64,000 nt of DNA from positions 1,399,840-1,463,839 of the forward strand of contig JANPWX010000028.1 of NCBI GenBank assembly GCA_024734555.1, read 5' to 3'. The position numbers and the translations under genes were made by a program. The notes below the pieces were generated by a model. The model made no database searches and was not told the origin of the DNA. It saw nothing but the letters and a program-made list of their open reading frames with translations. The stretch is from Trochalopteron elliotii (taxonomy: Eukaryota > Chordata > Aves > Passeriformes > Leiothrichidae). Positions 9,819 to 21,300 of this stretch are shown one piece after another (position 1 is the first letter of the stretch; the number at the start of each line of letters is the position of its first letter).

Positions 9819-10886
9819 ATGGGCCAACTCCTGAAGGAGTTTTCTGACCCTGTAGTCTGGGACTTTCCATGTAAACAAATTCAAAATCCAGCCAAAGTGA
9901 GAAAATGCCTGAAAGAGAAATACCATGATGCCTCTAAGGAGGAAAAAATCATTGCAGTAAGCTGGGCTCTGGCATATGCTTATCGCACCCTGCTAGATAA
10001 TGTAGAGCAGCCGACAGAGAGGCAGAGATGCAAATCAACAGTTACTATTCCAGTCACTCAGGCTGCAGCTAATATCCCAGGCTCCAGGCCAGTAGCTGAA
10101 CTAGACAGTAGGCCTCAACCAATGGCTGTTGCTGCTAATACAAGAGGCGGAAAGTGTAAAAGCAAGACCGATCGCAAAGTAGAGGATGATGATGATGATC
10201 CAGAAGAAAGACCTTCACCAAAATCAGAAGCCACATCGAAGAGTACAGATTCTGGAGCCAATATTGATACCTTTTCCCTAAAGGACCTTCGAAGCCTAAG
10301 AAAAGACTACAAGCGACAACCTGATGAATCTATAATTAGTTGGTTAGTCTGCCTTTGGGATGCTGCAGGGGAGGCTACCATTCTGGATGGCACTGAAGCG
10401 AGGCATTTGAGATCTCTGTCACATGATCCTGTCATTGACCAAAGCATGATGAGGGAGGCTAGCCCTCACAGTCTCTGGGAACGGATCCTGGAAGGTGTAG
10501 CACAAAGATACCTGTGTGCAAATGACCTCTATCTGCAGCAGACACAGTGGAAGACCATAGAACAGGGGATCCAACGTCTGAGAGAGATGGCGGTAGCAGA
10601 GCTCATTTTTTCAGATGACATAACAACTAGGAATCCGGACCTGGTACCATGTACACCTGTAATGTGGAGGAAACTTGTGCGACTTGGGCCACCTGAATAT
10701 GCTTCTGCTCTAGCAATAATGAAGCGGGATGAGACATGTGAGACTGTGCTTGATATGGCGAAGAAGCTTCGAGCATATGCAGATGCTGTACATGGCCCAA
10801 CACATGCCAGAATTGCAGCTGTAAAAACACGTCTACAGAAACTAGAAGATAAAGGAGAATCACAAGAAACTCAGGGAGAAGATTAG
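9819..10886 (+). CDS. ERV gag-like ORF (matrix/capsid part), open
   Basis: 355 residues beginning MGQLLKEF; the Gly at position 2 would allow N-myristoylation as in many retroviral matrix proteins. A matrix-like N-terminal part is followed by a low-complexity acidic linker (DDDDD near residues 123-127) and a helical capsid-like half with conserved-looking tryptophans (SWLVCLWD, SLWERI). It ends at TAG 10884-10886; gag-like reading continues in another frame towards 11280 with further stops, so the C-terminal (nucleocapsid) part looks lost. No CCHC zinc knuckle was found. It stands just upstream of protease, as expected for gag. It is not recognisable as a host gene. Confidence 0.82.
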   Translation: MGQLLKEFSDPVVWDFPCKQIQNPAKVRKCLKEKYHDASKEEKIIAVSWALAYAYRTLLDNVEQPTERQRCKSTVTIPVTQAAANIPGSRPVAELDSRPQPMAVAANTRGGKCKSKTDRKVEDDDDDPEERPSPKSEATSKSTDSGANIDTFSLKDLRSLRKDYKRQPDESIISWLVCLWDAAGEATILDGTEARHLRSLSHDPVIDQSMMREASPHSLWERILEGVAQRYLCANDLYLQQTQWKTIEQGIQRLREMAVAELIFSDDITTRNPDLVPCTPVMWRKLVRLGPPEYASALAIMKRDETCETVLDMAKKLRAYADAVHGPTHARIAAVKTRLQKLEDKGESQETQGED

Positions 10887-11286
10887 AGAAGACCTCTTCC
10901 AAATTTCAGCAGTACAGATCAAAAGTGTTAGTACCCAACGAAGACGTTCCCCAGATAGGAAGAGAGGGTACACCCCACGAGCTAAGTTGTAGTTCTTCCT
11001 GCGTAATTGCAGAGAAAACATGAAAAAGTGGGATAGAAAATCTACTGCTGCTTTGGCACAACGAGTACATGAGCTGAAGAAAAGCAAGACCCAGAGAGGA
11101 GGTTCCACCAAAAAGGAAGGAGCTCCAATTGCCCATAGGTGAACTGTCAGATATGATAATGATGATATGTCTGACTCCCTTGAAGGAACCTCTAAGACAT
11201 ACGCCCAAGGAAAGAAAGAAAACCAAGCCTAGAGGGGCCCTGCCTCTAGCCAGGTAGAGGCTAGGAAAAATCGTGTTTTTTGAAAT
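10887..11286 (+). pseudogene. Decayed gag-pol junction of the ERV
   Basis: Basic, arginine- and serine-rich reading (RRRSPDRKRG) followed by a lysine-rich coiled stretch, interrupted by stops near 10989, 11140 and 11230. It probably held the end of gag and the start of the protease region. Different frames are open at different points, so frameshifts are likely. Confidence 0.6.
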
Positions 11287-14200
11287 GTGTGGATTCGTTG
11301 GCCTGGCACATCTGAACCACAAGAATACAAGGCCTTGGTCAATACTGGTGCACAGTACACATTAATTCCATCAACACATGTAGGAGCAGAATCTGTTTCT
11401 ATTGCTGGTGTGACCGAGAGATCACAAGACTATACGTTAGTAGAAGCAGAGGTGAGCCTGACTGGAAATGAGTAGAAAAAACACCTTATTGCAACTGGCC
11501 CAGAGGCCCCATGCATTTTGGGCATAGGCTACCTTCGGAGTGGGTATTTCAAAGACCCTAAGGGACTCAAATGGGCATTTGGGATAGCAGCTGTAGTGAT
11601 AGAGAGCATCCAGCAATTGAACACCTTGCCTGGACTGTCCAAGAATCCGTCAACAGTAAGACTTCTAAAGAGGGAAAAACAACAAGTACCAATTGCCACC
11701 TCAATAGTGCACCGCCGACAGTATAGAACAACTCAAAATGCCGTGATCCCCATTCATAAGATGATCCGTGAGCTGGAGAGTCAAGGGGTGGTCAACAAAA
11801 CCCACTCACCCTTCAACAGCCCCATCTGGCCTGTGCGAAAATCTAAAAGAGAATAGAGACTGACTGTGGACTATCGTGCATTGAATGAAGTGACTCCACC
11901 GCTGAGCGCTGCTGTGCCAGACATATTAGAGCTCCAGTATGAACTGGAGTCCAAGGCAGCAAGGTAGTATGCCACTATTGACATTGCTAATGCATTTTTC
12001 TCCATTCCTTTAGCAGCAGAGTGCAGGCCTCAGTTTGCCTTCACATGGAAGAGAGTGCAATACACCTGGAACCGACTGCCCCAGGAGTAGAAGCACAGTC
12101 CCACCATCTGCCATAGACTGATCCAAGCTGCACTGGAAAAGAGTGAAGCTCCAGAACATCTGCAGTACATCGATAACATCATTGTGTAGAGGAATACTGC
12201 AGCTGAAGTATGTGAGAAAAGAGAGAAGATCATCCAGATTCTGCTGAAAGCTGGATTCGCTATCAAGAAGAGCAAAGTTAAGGGACCTGCTCGAGAGATC
12301 CAGTTCCTGGGAATTAAGTGGAAAGATGGACAGCGTCAGATTCCTACTGATGTCATCAACAAGATCACAGCAATGTCTCCACCTACCAACAAGAAGGAAA
12401 CACAAGCTTTCCTAAGTACCATAAGTTTTTAGAGAATGCATATCCCTGAGTACAGCCAGATTGTGAGTCCTCTCTACCTGGTTACCCGCAAGAAGAACAC
12501 TTTCCACTGGGGCCCTGAACAGCAACACGCCTTTGCCCAGATCAAGCAGGAGATTGCCCATGCAGTGGCCCTTAGCCCAGTCAAGACAGGACCAGATGTG
12601 AAAAACGTGCTCTACTCTGCAGCTGAGAGCCATAGTCTGTCCTAGAGTCTTTGGCAGAAAGTGCCTGGAGAGACTCGAGACTCGACCACTGGGATTCTAG
12701 AGTCAAAGCTACAAAGGGTCTAAGGCCAATTATACTCCCACAGAAAAAGAAATTTTAGCAGCCTATGAAGGAGTCCAAGCTGCCTCAGAGGTAATAAACA
12801 CTGAAACACAACTCCTCCTAGCACCCCGACTACCAGTGCTGGGGTAGATGTTTGAAGCAGAAGTTCCGTCTACCCACCATGCCACCAATGCTACATGGAG
12901 TAAGTGGATTGCTGTCATCACACAGCGCGCCCGTATTAAAAAATTGAATCACCCTGAGATTTTGAAGATAATTACAAATTAGCCTGAAGATGAAGACTTT
13001 AGTCTCACAGATGAAGAAGAGCAAGAACCAGTGACACGTGCTGAAGAAGCTCCACCATAAAACCAACTGCCAGCAGAAGAAACACCCTACGCTCTTTTCA
13101 CTGACGGTTCCTGTCGCATAGTGGGAATGAACTGGAAGTGGAAAGCAGCTGTGTGGAGCCCCACACGACAAGTCGCTGAGGCCACTGAAAGAGATAGTGG
13201 ATCGAGCCAACTTGCTGAACTCAAAGCTGTTCAATTGGCCCTAGACATTGCTGAGAAAGAGAAGTAGCCAAAGCTCTACCTCTATACTGATTCATGGATG
13301 GTAGCCAATGCTTCATGGGAATAGTTGAAAAAGTAGAAAAAGGCTAACTGGCAGCGTAGAAAAAAACCAATTTGGGCTACCGAAGAGTGGAAAGACATTG
13401 CCACTCGAATAGAGAAGCTACCTATAAAAATCCGTCATGTAGATGCCCATGTCCCCAAGAGTAAAGCTGATGAGGAGCACAAAAACAATGAGCAGGTAGA
13501 TCAGGCTGCAAAGATAGAGGTGTCAAAGATAGACTTAGATTAGCAACACAAAAGAAAGTTGTTCCTGGCTCGATGGGCTCATGATGCCTCAGGTCATCAG
13601 GGCAGAGATGCCACCTATAAGTAAGCACGAGACCGAGGAGTGGATCTCACCATGGACAGTATTTCTCAAGTTATTCATGACTGTGACACATGTGCTGCAA
13701 TCAAGCAGGCCAAGCGGGTGAAGCCCCTATGGTATGGTGGACAGTGGTCCAAATACAAGTATGGGGAGGCCTGGCAAATTGATTATATCACATTACCCCA
13801 GACACGTCAAAGTAAGCGCTACGTGCTCACAATGGTGGAAGCCACCACAGGGTGACTAGAAACCTACCCTGTGCCTCATGCTACAGCCCGTAACACCATT
13901 CTAGGCCTTGAAAAGCAGGTTCTCTGGAGGCATGATACCCCTGAGAAGATTGAGTCAGACAATGAAACTCATTTCAAGAATAGCCTTATCAATACCTGAG
14001 CTAGAGAACATAGCATTGAGTAAGTGTACCATATCCCCTACCATGCACCAGCTACTGAGAAAGTAGAAAAATTCAATAGACTTTTAAAAACCACCTTGAA
14101 AGCATTGAGTGAGAGATCTTTCAAGAACTGAGAGCAGCATCTGGCAAAAGCCACCTGGTTAGTTAACACCCGAAGTTCCACCAACAGAGCAGGCCCCACC

Positions 14201-14416
14201 CAGTCTGAGCTCCTGCATACAGTAGATGGAGATAAAGTCCCTGTAGTACATGCAAGAAGTTTGTTAGAGAAGACAGTTTGGATCAAATCCACCTCAAGTA
14301 CGAACAAACCCATCCGCGGGATTGTCTTTGCTCAGAAACCAGGTTGTACATGGTGGATAATGCAGAAAGATAGAACAACACGATGTGTACCTCAAAGAGA
14401 TCTGATTGTTAAATGA
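11287..14416 (+). pseudogene. ERV pol: protease, RT, RNase H, integrase (heavily disrupted)
   Basis: Order of domains: aspartic protease (ALVNTGAQ near 11332; AAT at 11341-11343 puts Asn at the catalytic Asp position), reverse transcriptase (HKMIRELESQGVV, then LTVDYRALNE; YIDN at 12166-12177 where the active-site box has two Asp), RNase H (LFTDGSC around 13103), and integrase with an HHCC zinc site (His near 13580 and 13595, Cys at 13682 and 13691), QIDYI near 13790 and SDNE at 13955-13966. In-frame stops end at 11475, 11856, 11967, 12090, 12189, 12432, 12645, 12847, 12982, 13060, 13267, 13324, 13336, 13543, 13624, 13855, 13999, 14023 and 14131. The frame shifts between 12645 and 12728, near a short GACTCGA duplication. 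It ends at TGA 14414-14416. Confidence 0.95.
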
Positions 14417-14576
14417 AAACTATGTGTACATATCACTTTTTGTTGAATGTCACTGCCATTGTCTGTATATAGCTGTATATTGTTTTTATATAGATATATG
14501 CATGCATAATGTGTGTTTGTAGAGTTAAAATTCAATTAGTTTTGATAAGCTGACGATATGGTGATAAGAGGTGGAA
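14417..14576 (+). other. ERV 3' non-coding stretch with polypurine tract, no env
   Basis: Only 160 bases separate the pol stop from the 3' LTR, so there is no room for env. The stretch is TA-rich, and the last bases (GATAAGAGGTGGAA, 14563-14576) are the polypurine tract that would prime plus-strand DNA synthesis. Confidence 0.8.
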
Positions 14577-15263
14577 TGTCCTAGGGTGACTATGATACCT
14601 GTATCCCCACATCGTCTGTTCTGTGTTCTGTACCTTTAAGACTGGTTCTGAGAGTGAGCAGGGAAAGAAGAAGCACGCAGTTTGTTTTGAGAAACAAACT
14701 CACTCCTCTGAATCTGCTCTCGTCCTTGGGACTGTGTGTTTTTTTTTTTCCTCTCCTTCGTCAGATGCACGGAGGGCAGCCAGAGAGAGTTTTTTTTTCC
14801 CCTTTATTAGTCTAGCTAGCTGAGGCAAAGAAGCTTTCCTGGACTGTTTTGTTTTTTTTTTTATTTTATTATTTTATTTTTCTTTGGGACTGTTTAAATC
14901 TGCTCTGGACTGAAAAACCCAGAGGAGCACCGGGATCTTGCACCCGTGGCCCACCGGGCCGGGACTCGGCATTTTTCAGCACTGAAGGGACTGATAAACA
15001 GACTCCTGGCACGGACTCTCAGTTTTGCCATCTCTCTTTGGAGCAGCGAGAAGTTTTATTGTTTCATATTATTATTATTGTTATTATTATTATTCATTCT
15101 TTATGCTTGTGGACATTTTGTTTGTTAAATAAATAAGGCTTTTTCCACTCTTCTCTGAAGGAGTTATTTCCCCAGACTGGCTGGAGGGAGGAGCTGTTTG
15201 AATTTGCTTTTCAAAAGAACCCCATTCGGAGATTTCCTCCCAAATTTGCCCTAAACCAAGACA
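14577..15263 (+). repeat. 3' LTR of the ERV
   Basis: 687 bp, beginning TGTCCTAGGG and ending CCAAGACA, with AATAAA at 15128-15133. Compared with the 5' LTR, about 13 of some 23 substitutions are G in the 5' copy and A here, and only one is the reverse. Confidence 0.96.
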
Positions 15264-15328
15264 GAGGGTTTGGACTAGATGACCTGTAAAGATCCCTTTC
15301 AACATAAGCTGTTCTATGATTCTATGGT
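15264..15328 (+). mobile_element. CR1 LINE 3' tail (right part, after the ERV)
   Basis: Begins with the GAGGG target duplication, then 'tttggactagatgacctgt' and the CR1 tail 'gttctatgattctatgg'. It is the continuation of the CR1 copy at 8121-8422. It repeats about 26 bases already present just before the ERV (8391-8416). Confidence 0.85.
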
Positions 15329-18300
15329 TGTCTCTAGGGCATTAAGGCCCAACTGCTGTTTGAAGTAGTTAGTGTTATTTTCTCTAAGCTCTAGAATTTA
15401 CAAACAGTAAATGTCACTTCGCAGTAGTGTAAGGAGGTTATGATAAAGTGGTTCTATGTAATTGAAATTATACAAGAATATAGACAAATTTACTATCAGG
15501 CAGAGTTGCTTCAGCTCAGGTGACTGCTGGTGGTGAGCAGCAAGGTATGACAGTAACACAGAGGTACCCAGTTAGCAGCACATTATCTCAGGGCAGTAGC
15601 ACAGCAGTGTGTAACACTTGAACAATATTGATGACATATGCAAAAAACCCTGGTTTTAATCACTCTGCAGATGAAATAGATAAAAATCAAGGAATAAAAT
15701 TGTTTTAACTAAATTTTGTATTCAAAAAAAATAAAAAACTAATCCTCTGAGACTTGTGGGCGAGCTCCAGTCAGCTTTACGCCCTATCATATCTCCCATC
15801 AAAAAATTCCCTACATGCTTTTAAATTAATTTGAGAGATTTCTGCTATGGCTTGCCATGAAACCATAAGGGAAAAAATTGTTCCTGGATACCACTACCTG
15901 TGTGTTTCCAAAGTATCCACTTCTTAGGTTGGGTTCCCTTCAACAGGTCAGCACACTGACAAATTGATGCTTGATAGCTTTTTTGCTGGTTCTGATGGTA
16001 TTTTTTATAATTTTCCTTCTTTAAAAAAAAAGTTATTTAAACCCTTAATGTCTTCATAGCAAATTGTCTCATTGAAAGGAGGCATTAAATTCAGTTTAGC
16101 TAAGGACAGAGAGGAGGATTTAAGGAGGGGTGGTTCAGAGATACTTTGTTGATCTGTGTCTCTGAATCTGCATTAAATCTTCACCTGGAAAATGGTGGAC
16201 AGAAAATGGGTACAACCTCGTATCTTATGGAGATGATCTTGTCCCTGGCTTGGTGCTCTGGATCCAAAGCTTGTCTTTCCAGCAGGCTCTGGCTGGGCTA
16301 CATAGTAGTAAATCCATTCAGTTTCTAACATACACATAGGATTCTAGTGCATTGATTTATCCTGCCTGATGCACTTAGTTCCACTTTAGGGGGACAGGTT
16401 TCGTATCCCATCTCCAGAGATACTGTTGTTCTGTTTTACCCTATTTGGAGGTTAGCCCTTCAGAGGTTCTATCTGTTTGACACACTTCGCCTATTATAAG
16501 ACACCTGTTATTTCTGCAACACTATATAAATATTTATGATGGCTCTTGATATGTCTTAGTTGCTCTCATGCCCAAAATTCTCCTGTAAGGTGATGTGGCT
16601 ATATGACTTTGACTTCACATTTTTTTCTGAATTTTCGTTCTGGATTAGATTCTATTCACCTGGTGAAACAATGAATCCCTAGACAATATCCAGTAAGTTG
16701 TGCAATTTTTATAGTTCAATGTACTATATAGCATACATAAATGGCATGTGCATTTTTACAGTGAAGCATCAAGCCCAACTACCCAGTGAAGAAACTAGAG
16801 CTGTTACCACAGCTTTTGAGTGGTAGGCACACCTACCACTTGCAAAATATTTGTTCTGCAGCAGCACAGAACTGCTCAGCCAAGACTAAGGTCTCCAGTG
16901 TTGTGTTTCACTGGTGCTCAAGCAAACTCTAGTCCTTGCCCAGCCCCAGAGGTGGTGAGAGGTGGGAAGAGAAGGGAGATCATGTGAGATGCACACACTT
17001 TGGTTTTTAGAGACAGTGTTGGCACATCACCTCTGATTTGAAAGCAAAGGGACTTTGTCACCAGCAGTGCCATGGCTCGTACTGAGATGCATCCTTACAG
17101 GTCAGAGCCAAGGAACAGCAACATGTGTTGGGGCCAAGGCACTGGGAGGCCATCCAAGAAGGAATTGCAGAGGCACTGAATACATGGCATTGCTGTTCAC
17201 ACTTTGGCAGACCAGGAAGAAGGAAAAAAAAGAAAAGCACCAGGTAGGATGCTTTTAGTTTTAAATTTGTTGTAGCACCGTGAAATCCTAATGTTCTAAT
17301 TCCCTTGGTGTTTGCATTACTTTGTAAGCAAGCAGTTATGAATTCAGCCAGAATAAAGGTGAACAAGAGGTGGTACACAGATATGCACAGTGAGAAAATC
17401 TGACATCATGATTTTGCTGGAGAAATTCTGGGCTTTTCTGCATGCTTTTGTTTGTTTTGTTAGTTTTTTATTGCTTGCCTATACTATTTCTGTAATTAAG
17501 CTTACAGGCTCATACCTTTGACAGACAGAATTATTTCTGTTACATGTTCTGAGTTTTAGTGTATTAGCCAGCCATAATATATCCTAATATGCAAGATTAA
17601 AAAACCCAACACATACAGATACATACATACTCCTCTCTCTCCGTGTGTATGCATTTTTCTCTTTTGTAAAGTTAGTTTTAGTTAGAAGATTCATAAAGCT
17701 GTTTATTTTGTAATTGAAAAAGGAAATTCATGTGAGAATAGTAGAAAGGTAAAATAATGCTTCTCTGCAAAGCTTCCTCCCAGTGCAGGTACCACTGAAA
17801 GCAGCTAGCAGAGGTGAGATTTGCTGCTGAAAACAGACCCTGAGCAGCACAACCTGAGAACGTTGCCCATGGCTAATAACAGATTGTCAGTGTTTGGACA
17901 TGTTAGATACTGCAAAATATACTTCAAACCATACTACAGAGAGCCTTCTTGTCAGCTTATAGTTTTGGGGACTTTTTTCTCTTTCTATTGGTAAACAGAA
18001 CTTTGCCCTTACTCTTCTTATCCAAGCTCTGTTTTAATGCTGAGACTTAAGTGTGGTGTGTTCAGTGCAGCCTGTGCAGGACCATCATTATGTGAAATGG
18101 CATGTAAGGTTTTCTTGTCTTTCTTTTCCTTTTGTCCTTCATATGGCTGCAACACACAGGTCCCAGAGGTCTTCAGGCTTTCCCACTTCTCAGGGCTCTG
18201 CTGAATTAATGTGCCTGGGGGAGAAGTCCTTGCTCCTTGTGTCAGCTGTCACAATGTGCACACCATTATGTAGTGCCACCCCAGTGCTGCAGTACTTAGC

Positions 18301-21300
18301 TTGTTTGTGGTACTTAGCTCCAAAACTGACTGATTTTACTTCAGTGCATTGCAGGGAGATTCCTACTGGATTGCTGTCTATTTGCTCCCAAGTCCTTGCT
18401 TAATCTAGTAAGAGTTTCACTGCGTACTTCTTCCAGCCTCTCTTTTCCCTTTCCTGCCATTTAAACTAATTTCCCTTTTTGACTGTATACCCCTTCAGAT
18501 GAAGCACAAAATAATTAATATAAAATTTTCTTCCAAATTCAACCCGTAATTTTCTGCTTGTTTTTTTTGCTTTCTACATGCTCCTAAACTTTGCTGTTTC
18601 TACTTTAGAGTGAAACCCAAAGTACTTCACAATAAAATTTTTAGTCAGCAGATTCAGGGAACCTTGCAGAAGAGAGGGGAAAAAACACATTGCTGTTTCT
18701 ACCACCCACCTGGTTCTGGCTGAGCTCAATATTAAAATGCTGCTCAAAACAGAAGGAATAAATTAGCACAGGAAACTCATGGAGGCTTCACATTAGTCAG
18801 GAAGTCCCAGGCTAGCTTCTGGTTTGGCTGGAAGCTAATCTTATGGGGGAAGATCTCCATCTTTACAGTCCTGTTTGAAAATGTTTATCGCAGAGGTTTT
18901 TCTGGGGACAGAGCAGGGTAGTATTCCAAAATATGGAGCTGCCAAATCCTAGCACATTTCCACTGTTAAGCAGAAAATTGTAACAAGGTCAAACTACACA
19001 GGCAAACATTTATGACCTTAGAGAAGGCAGAGGCACAAACAAGCACTTCGGTGCTTCTCATTCTTCTGCATTTTGGGGTCTGCTGTTAGGGCGTTAATTT
19101 TGAGGACAGTGCACTGTCTCTAGCCTTCCTCTCTCCAGTGTGCATGAGTCATCCAACCTCAGAACATCCCGTATCTGGCTGCCTGTCTCACAGCACCGGG
19201 CAGCAAAATGCTGTTGCTCTCTTGCCCAAGCTATCTCCAAAAGAGAATGAAAAGCAAAGAGTGATAAAAGGTTTTGCAGGGAGACATTGAGCGTGGAAAC
19301 ACTAGTGTTCTTCAGCTCTGCCAAAATGAAATCTTCCTCTCCTGTAAAAGGACAGCAAACCTAATAACTTGGACCTACAGTCAAATCAAGAGTGAATGGT
19401 GTTATACAGTGCTTCAGGCCACACTTATGTAAGGATTTCCATGTGAATCTAGGTGCCTAACCTCAGGCATCAAGGCAAAGCTCAGATCACAAGGAAACAT
19501 TAACTTATTTTTTTATTAAGGTAGCAGCCTTATGATAAAGGCTAGGCTTGGTTCTACGTTTATAAATAAAACCTCAATAAAACAGTAACTCTGATGCTAC
19601 TGAACAATTCAATACAGCAGGCTAAAAATATTCCCAAATCAGTCTAGGGTAGAAAGGTTTATGAAGATTCCAAACTTTCCTCTTTTTTTCCAAAGGTTTA
19701 TGTGCTGTTGTCATTCAGAAACCCAGTGTGTATCAGAAAGCAAGATATTTGTTAAAATAATCAGATATAGAGGCAAGTGAGTAATAGAATAAGACAGTTC
19801 ATGTATGATGGGTTGTACTGTGGCTGTATAGCATAATTTTTTTTAACAAAAAAAATGCAATATTTTATCTTGGATTTGAAAATATATCATATATTATGAA
19901 GTTTGAATATTTACTGGTTTCATCAATAAATAATCAGGAAAAGAAAATTGTGTGGCAATGAAAACTGCTGCTAATGAAAAAGTTAGCAGTGCCAGCACTG
20001 CAAACGAGGATTTGAATATCAAATAAAGAACTTGGCTGAACCTTTAAATTGGAATTGCAGAAATGGAAGAAAATTTAATAGGAACTTACAGCAATAACTA
20101 CCATTATAAACCTGAGATTTGCCATTAGAGAGGAAAGAAGAAGAAATATACATGTGATGGTCAATCATAATCAATGAGATGCTCTAAAGAAGAAAGGAAA
20201 AACAAGGCTAAAACCTACTGGCTGAAATATTTTTGCTGCAGATTAGCAAGTATGAAGCCATGGTACAAGCTGCTGTTACAGCCTCCCTGGAAAACTGAAC
20301 GCAACCTTGGACACGCATTTAAAAAAAAAAAAACCAAAACAAACCACAAATAAAACCCTGAACAAATCAACAAAAAAGTGGATTACAGCTGCCACATGTG
20401 TAGAGGAAGGTCACTCAGAGGGGCAGAGACTTTCTGTCATGCTGGGGGTGATTGGAAAGAGCTTGGCTTGCTCCCTCTGGCAAAGCAAAATTTGTATGAG
20501 GCTGGAAAGGCTGTTTTGATGTTGACTGGAGCTGTGGGTTAGTGCAGTACAGACTGAAGAGCTAAGAAAATGGTTCCCTGCCATGAAACCAAAGTGTACA
20601 TCTCTCTGTGAATAAATGTTAAATGCAAGTTTGAAGAAAGTTTCCATTCTTCAGACAGAGCTTAAAAAGTCTAAGAAATTGGGCAACTATCCACAGAATT
20701 TTTGACATGGAACAAGATGGATTTATGAAGTGGTTTATGCGGCATGATTGCTGGAGATAGCAGGGATCCGGGTCCAATGACTCAAAGGTGCAGTGTACTG
20801 AATGTTCCACCTATATGCTGGGTTCAAGAGGGTCAATTTATTTCATTATTTGCTACAAAAATACAGATCTCAAGCTATGCAGCAGACCCCCCAGGAGGAA
20901 TAGGAAAAAAATTATACACTCACCATTTTTTTTCCTCTCAAGTGACTTAGACCAAATACTGTGGTATTACAAGGGAATAGACTGAGGCTTTACCGTGGGT
21001 GAGGTCCTCCAAACATTCCTCAAAGTCACCTTCCTACACAGAAGCAGGTTTGAATAGCTAGATTTACTTTAAAGCTACATCACTTCAAGTATCTCAAATT
21101 CTGTCCTCTATTTTTAGACTGTATTTTGGGTTCAGAAAGAACAATTTACTGATCTGCTTTTATTACGCTCCTGCTACTGATAGATTTCAAGAATTTGTGG
21201 GTTTTCATCATCTCTTTTTACTTCCACTAAAGCCAGTGGTTTCCTTTGTACTTTTTTGCATCAATAAAACTAGATAACTGAAAGTGACTAAACTTAGTCT

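Larger units (their letters stand above)
8423..15263 (+). mobile_element. Endogenous retrovirus, class III (ERV-L-like), env-less, defective
   Basis: A complete proviral layout: 5' LTR, primer binding site, leader ORF, gag, protease-RT-RNase H-integrase, polypurine tract, 3' LTR. The LTRs begin TGT and end ACA. Direct repeats GAGGG flank the element (8418-8422 and 15264-15268). A 5-bp duplication and the lack of env are typical of class III elements, and the pol motifs fit that group. It is broken: pol has at least one frameshift and 19 in-frame stops. It lies within a CR1 fragment in the same orientation. The primer site is of the lysine-tRNA type, which is unusual for an ERV-L-like element. 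Confidence 0.95.

Noticed and set aside
10627..11322. Minus-strand frames opposite gag and pol of the ERV
   Set aside because: Antisense shadows of retroviral coding sequence, with no independent support.
14417..14576. Search for an env gene between pol and the 3' LTR
   Set aside because: Only 160 non-coding bases are present.
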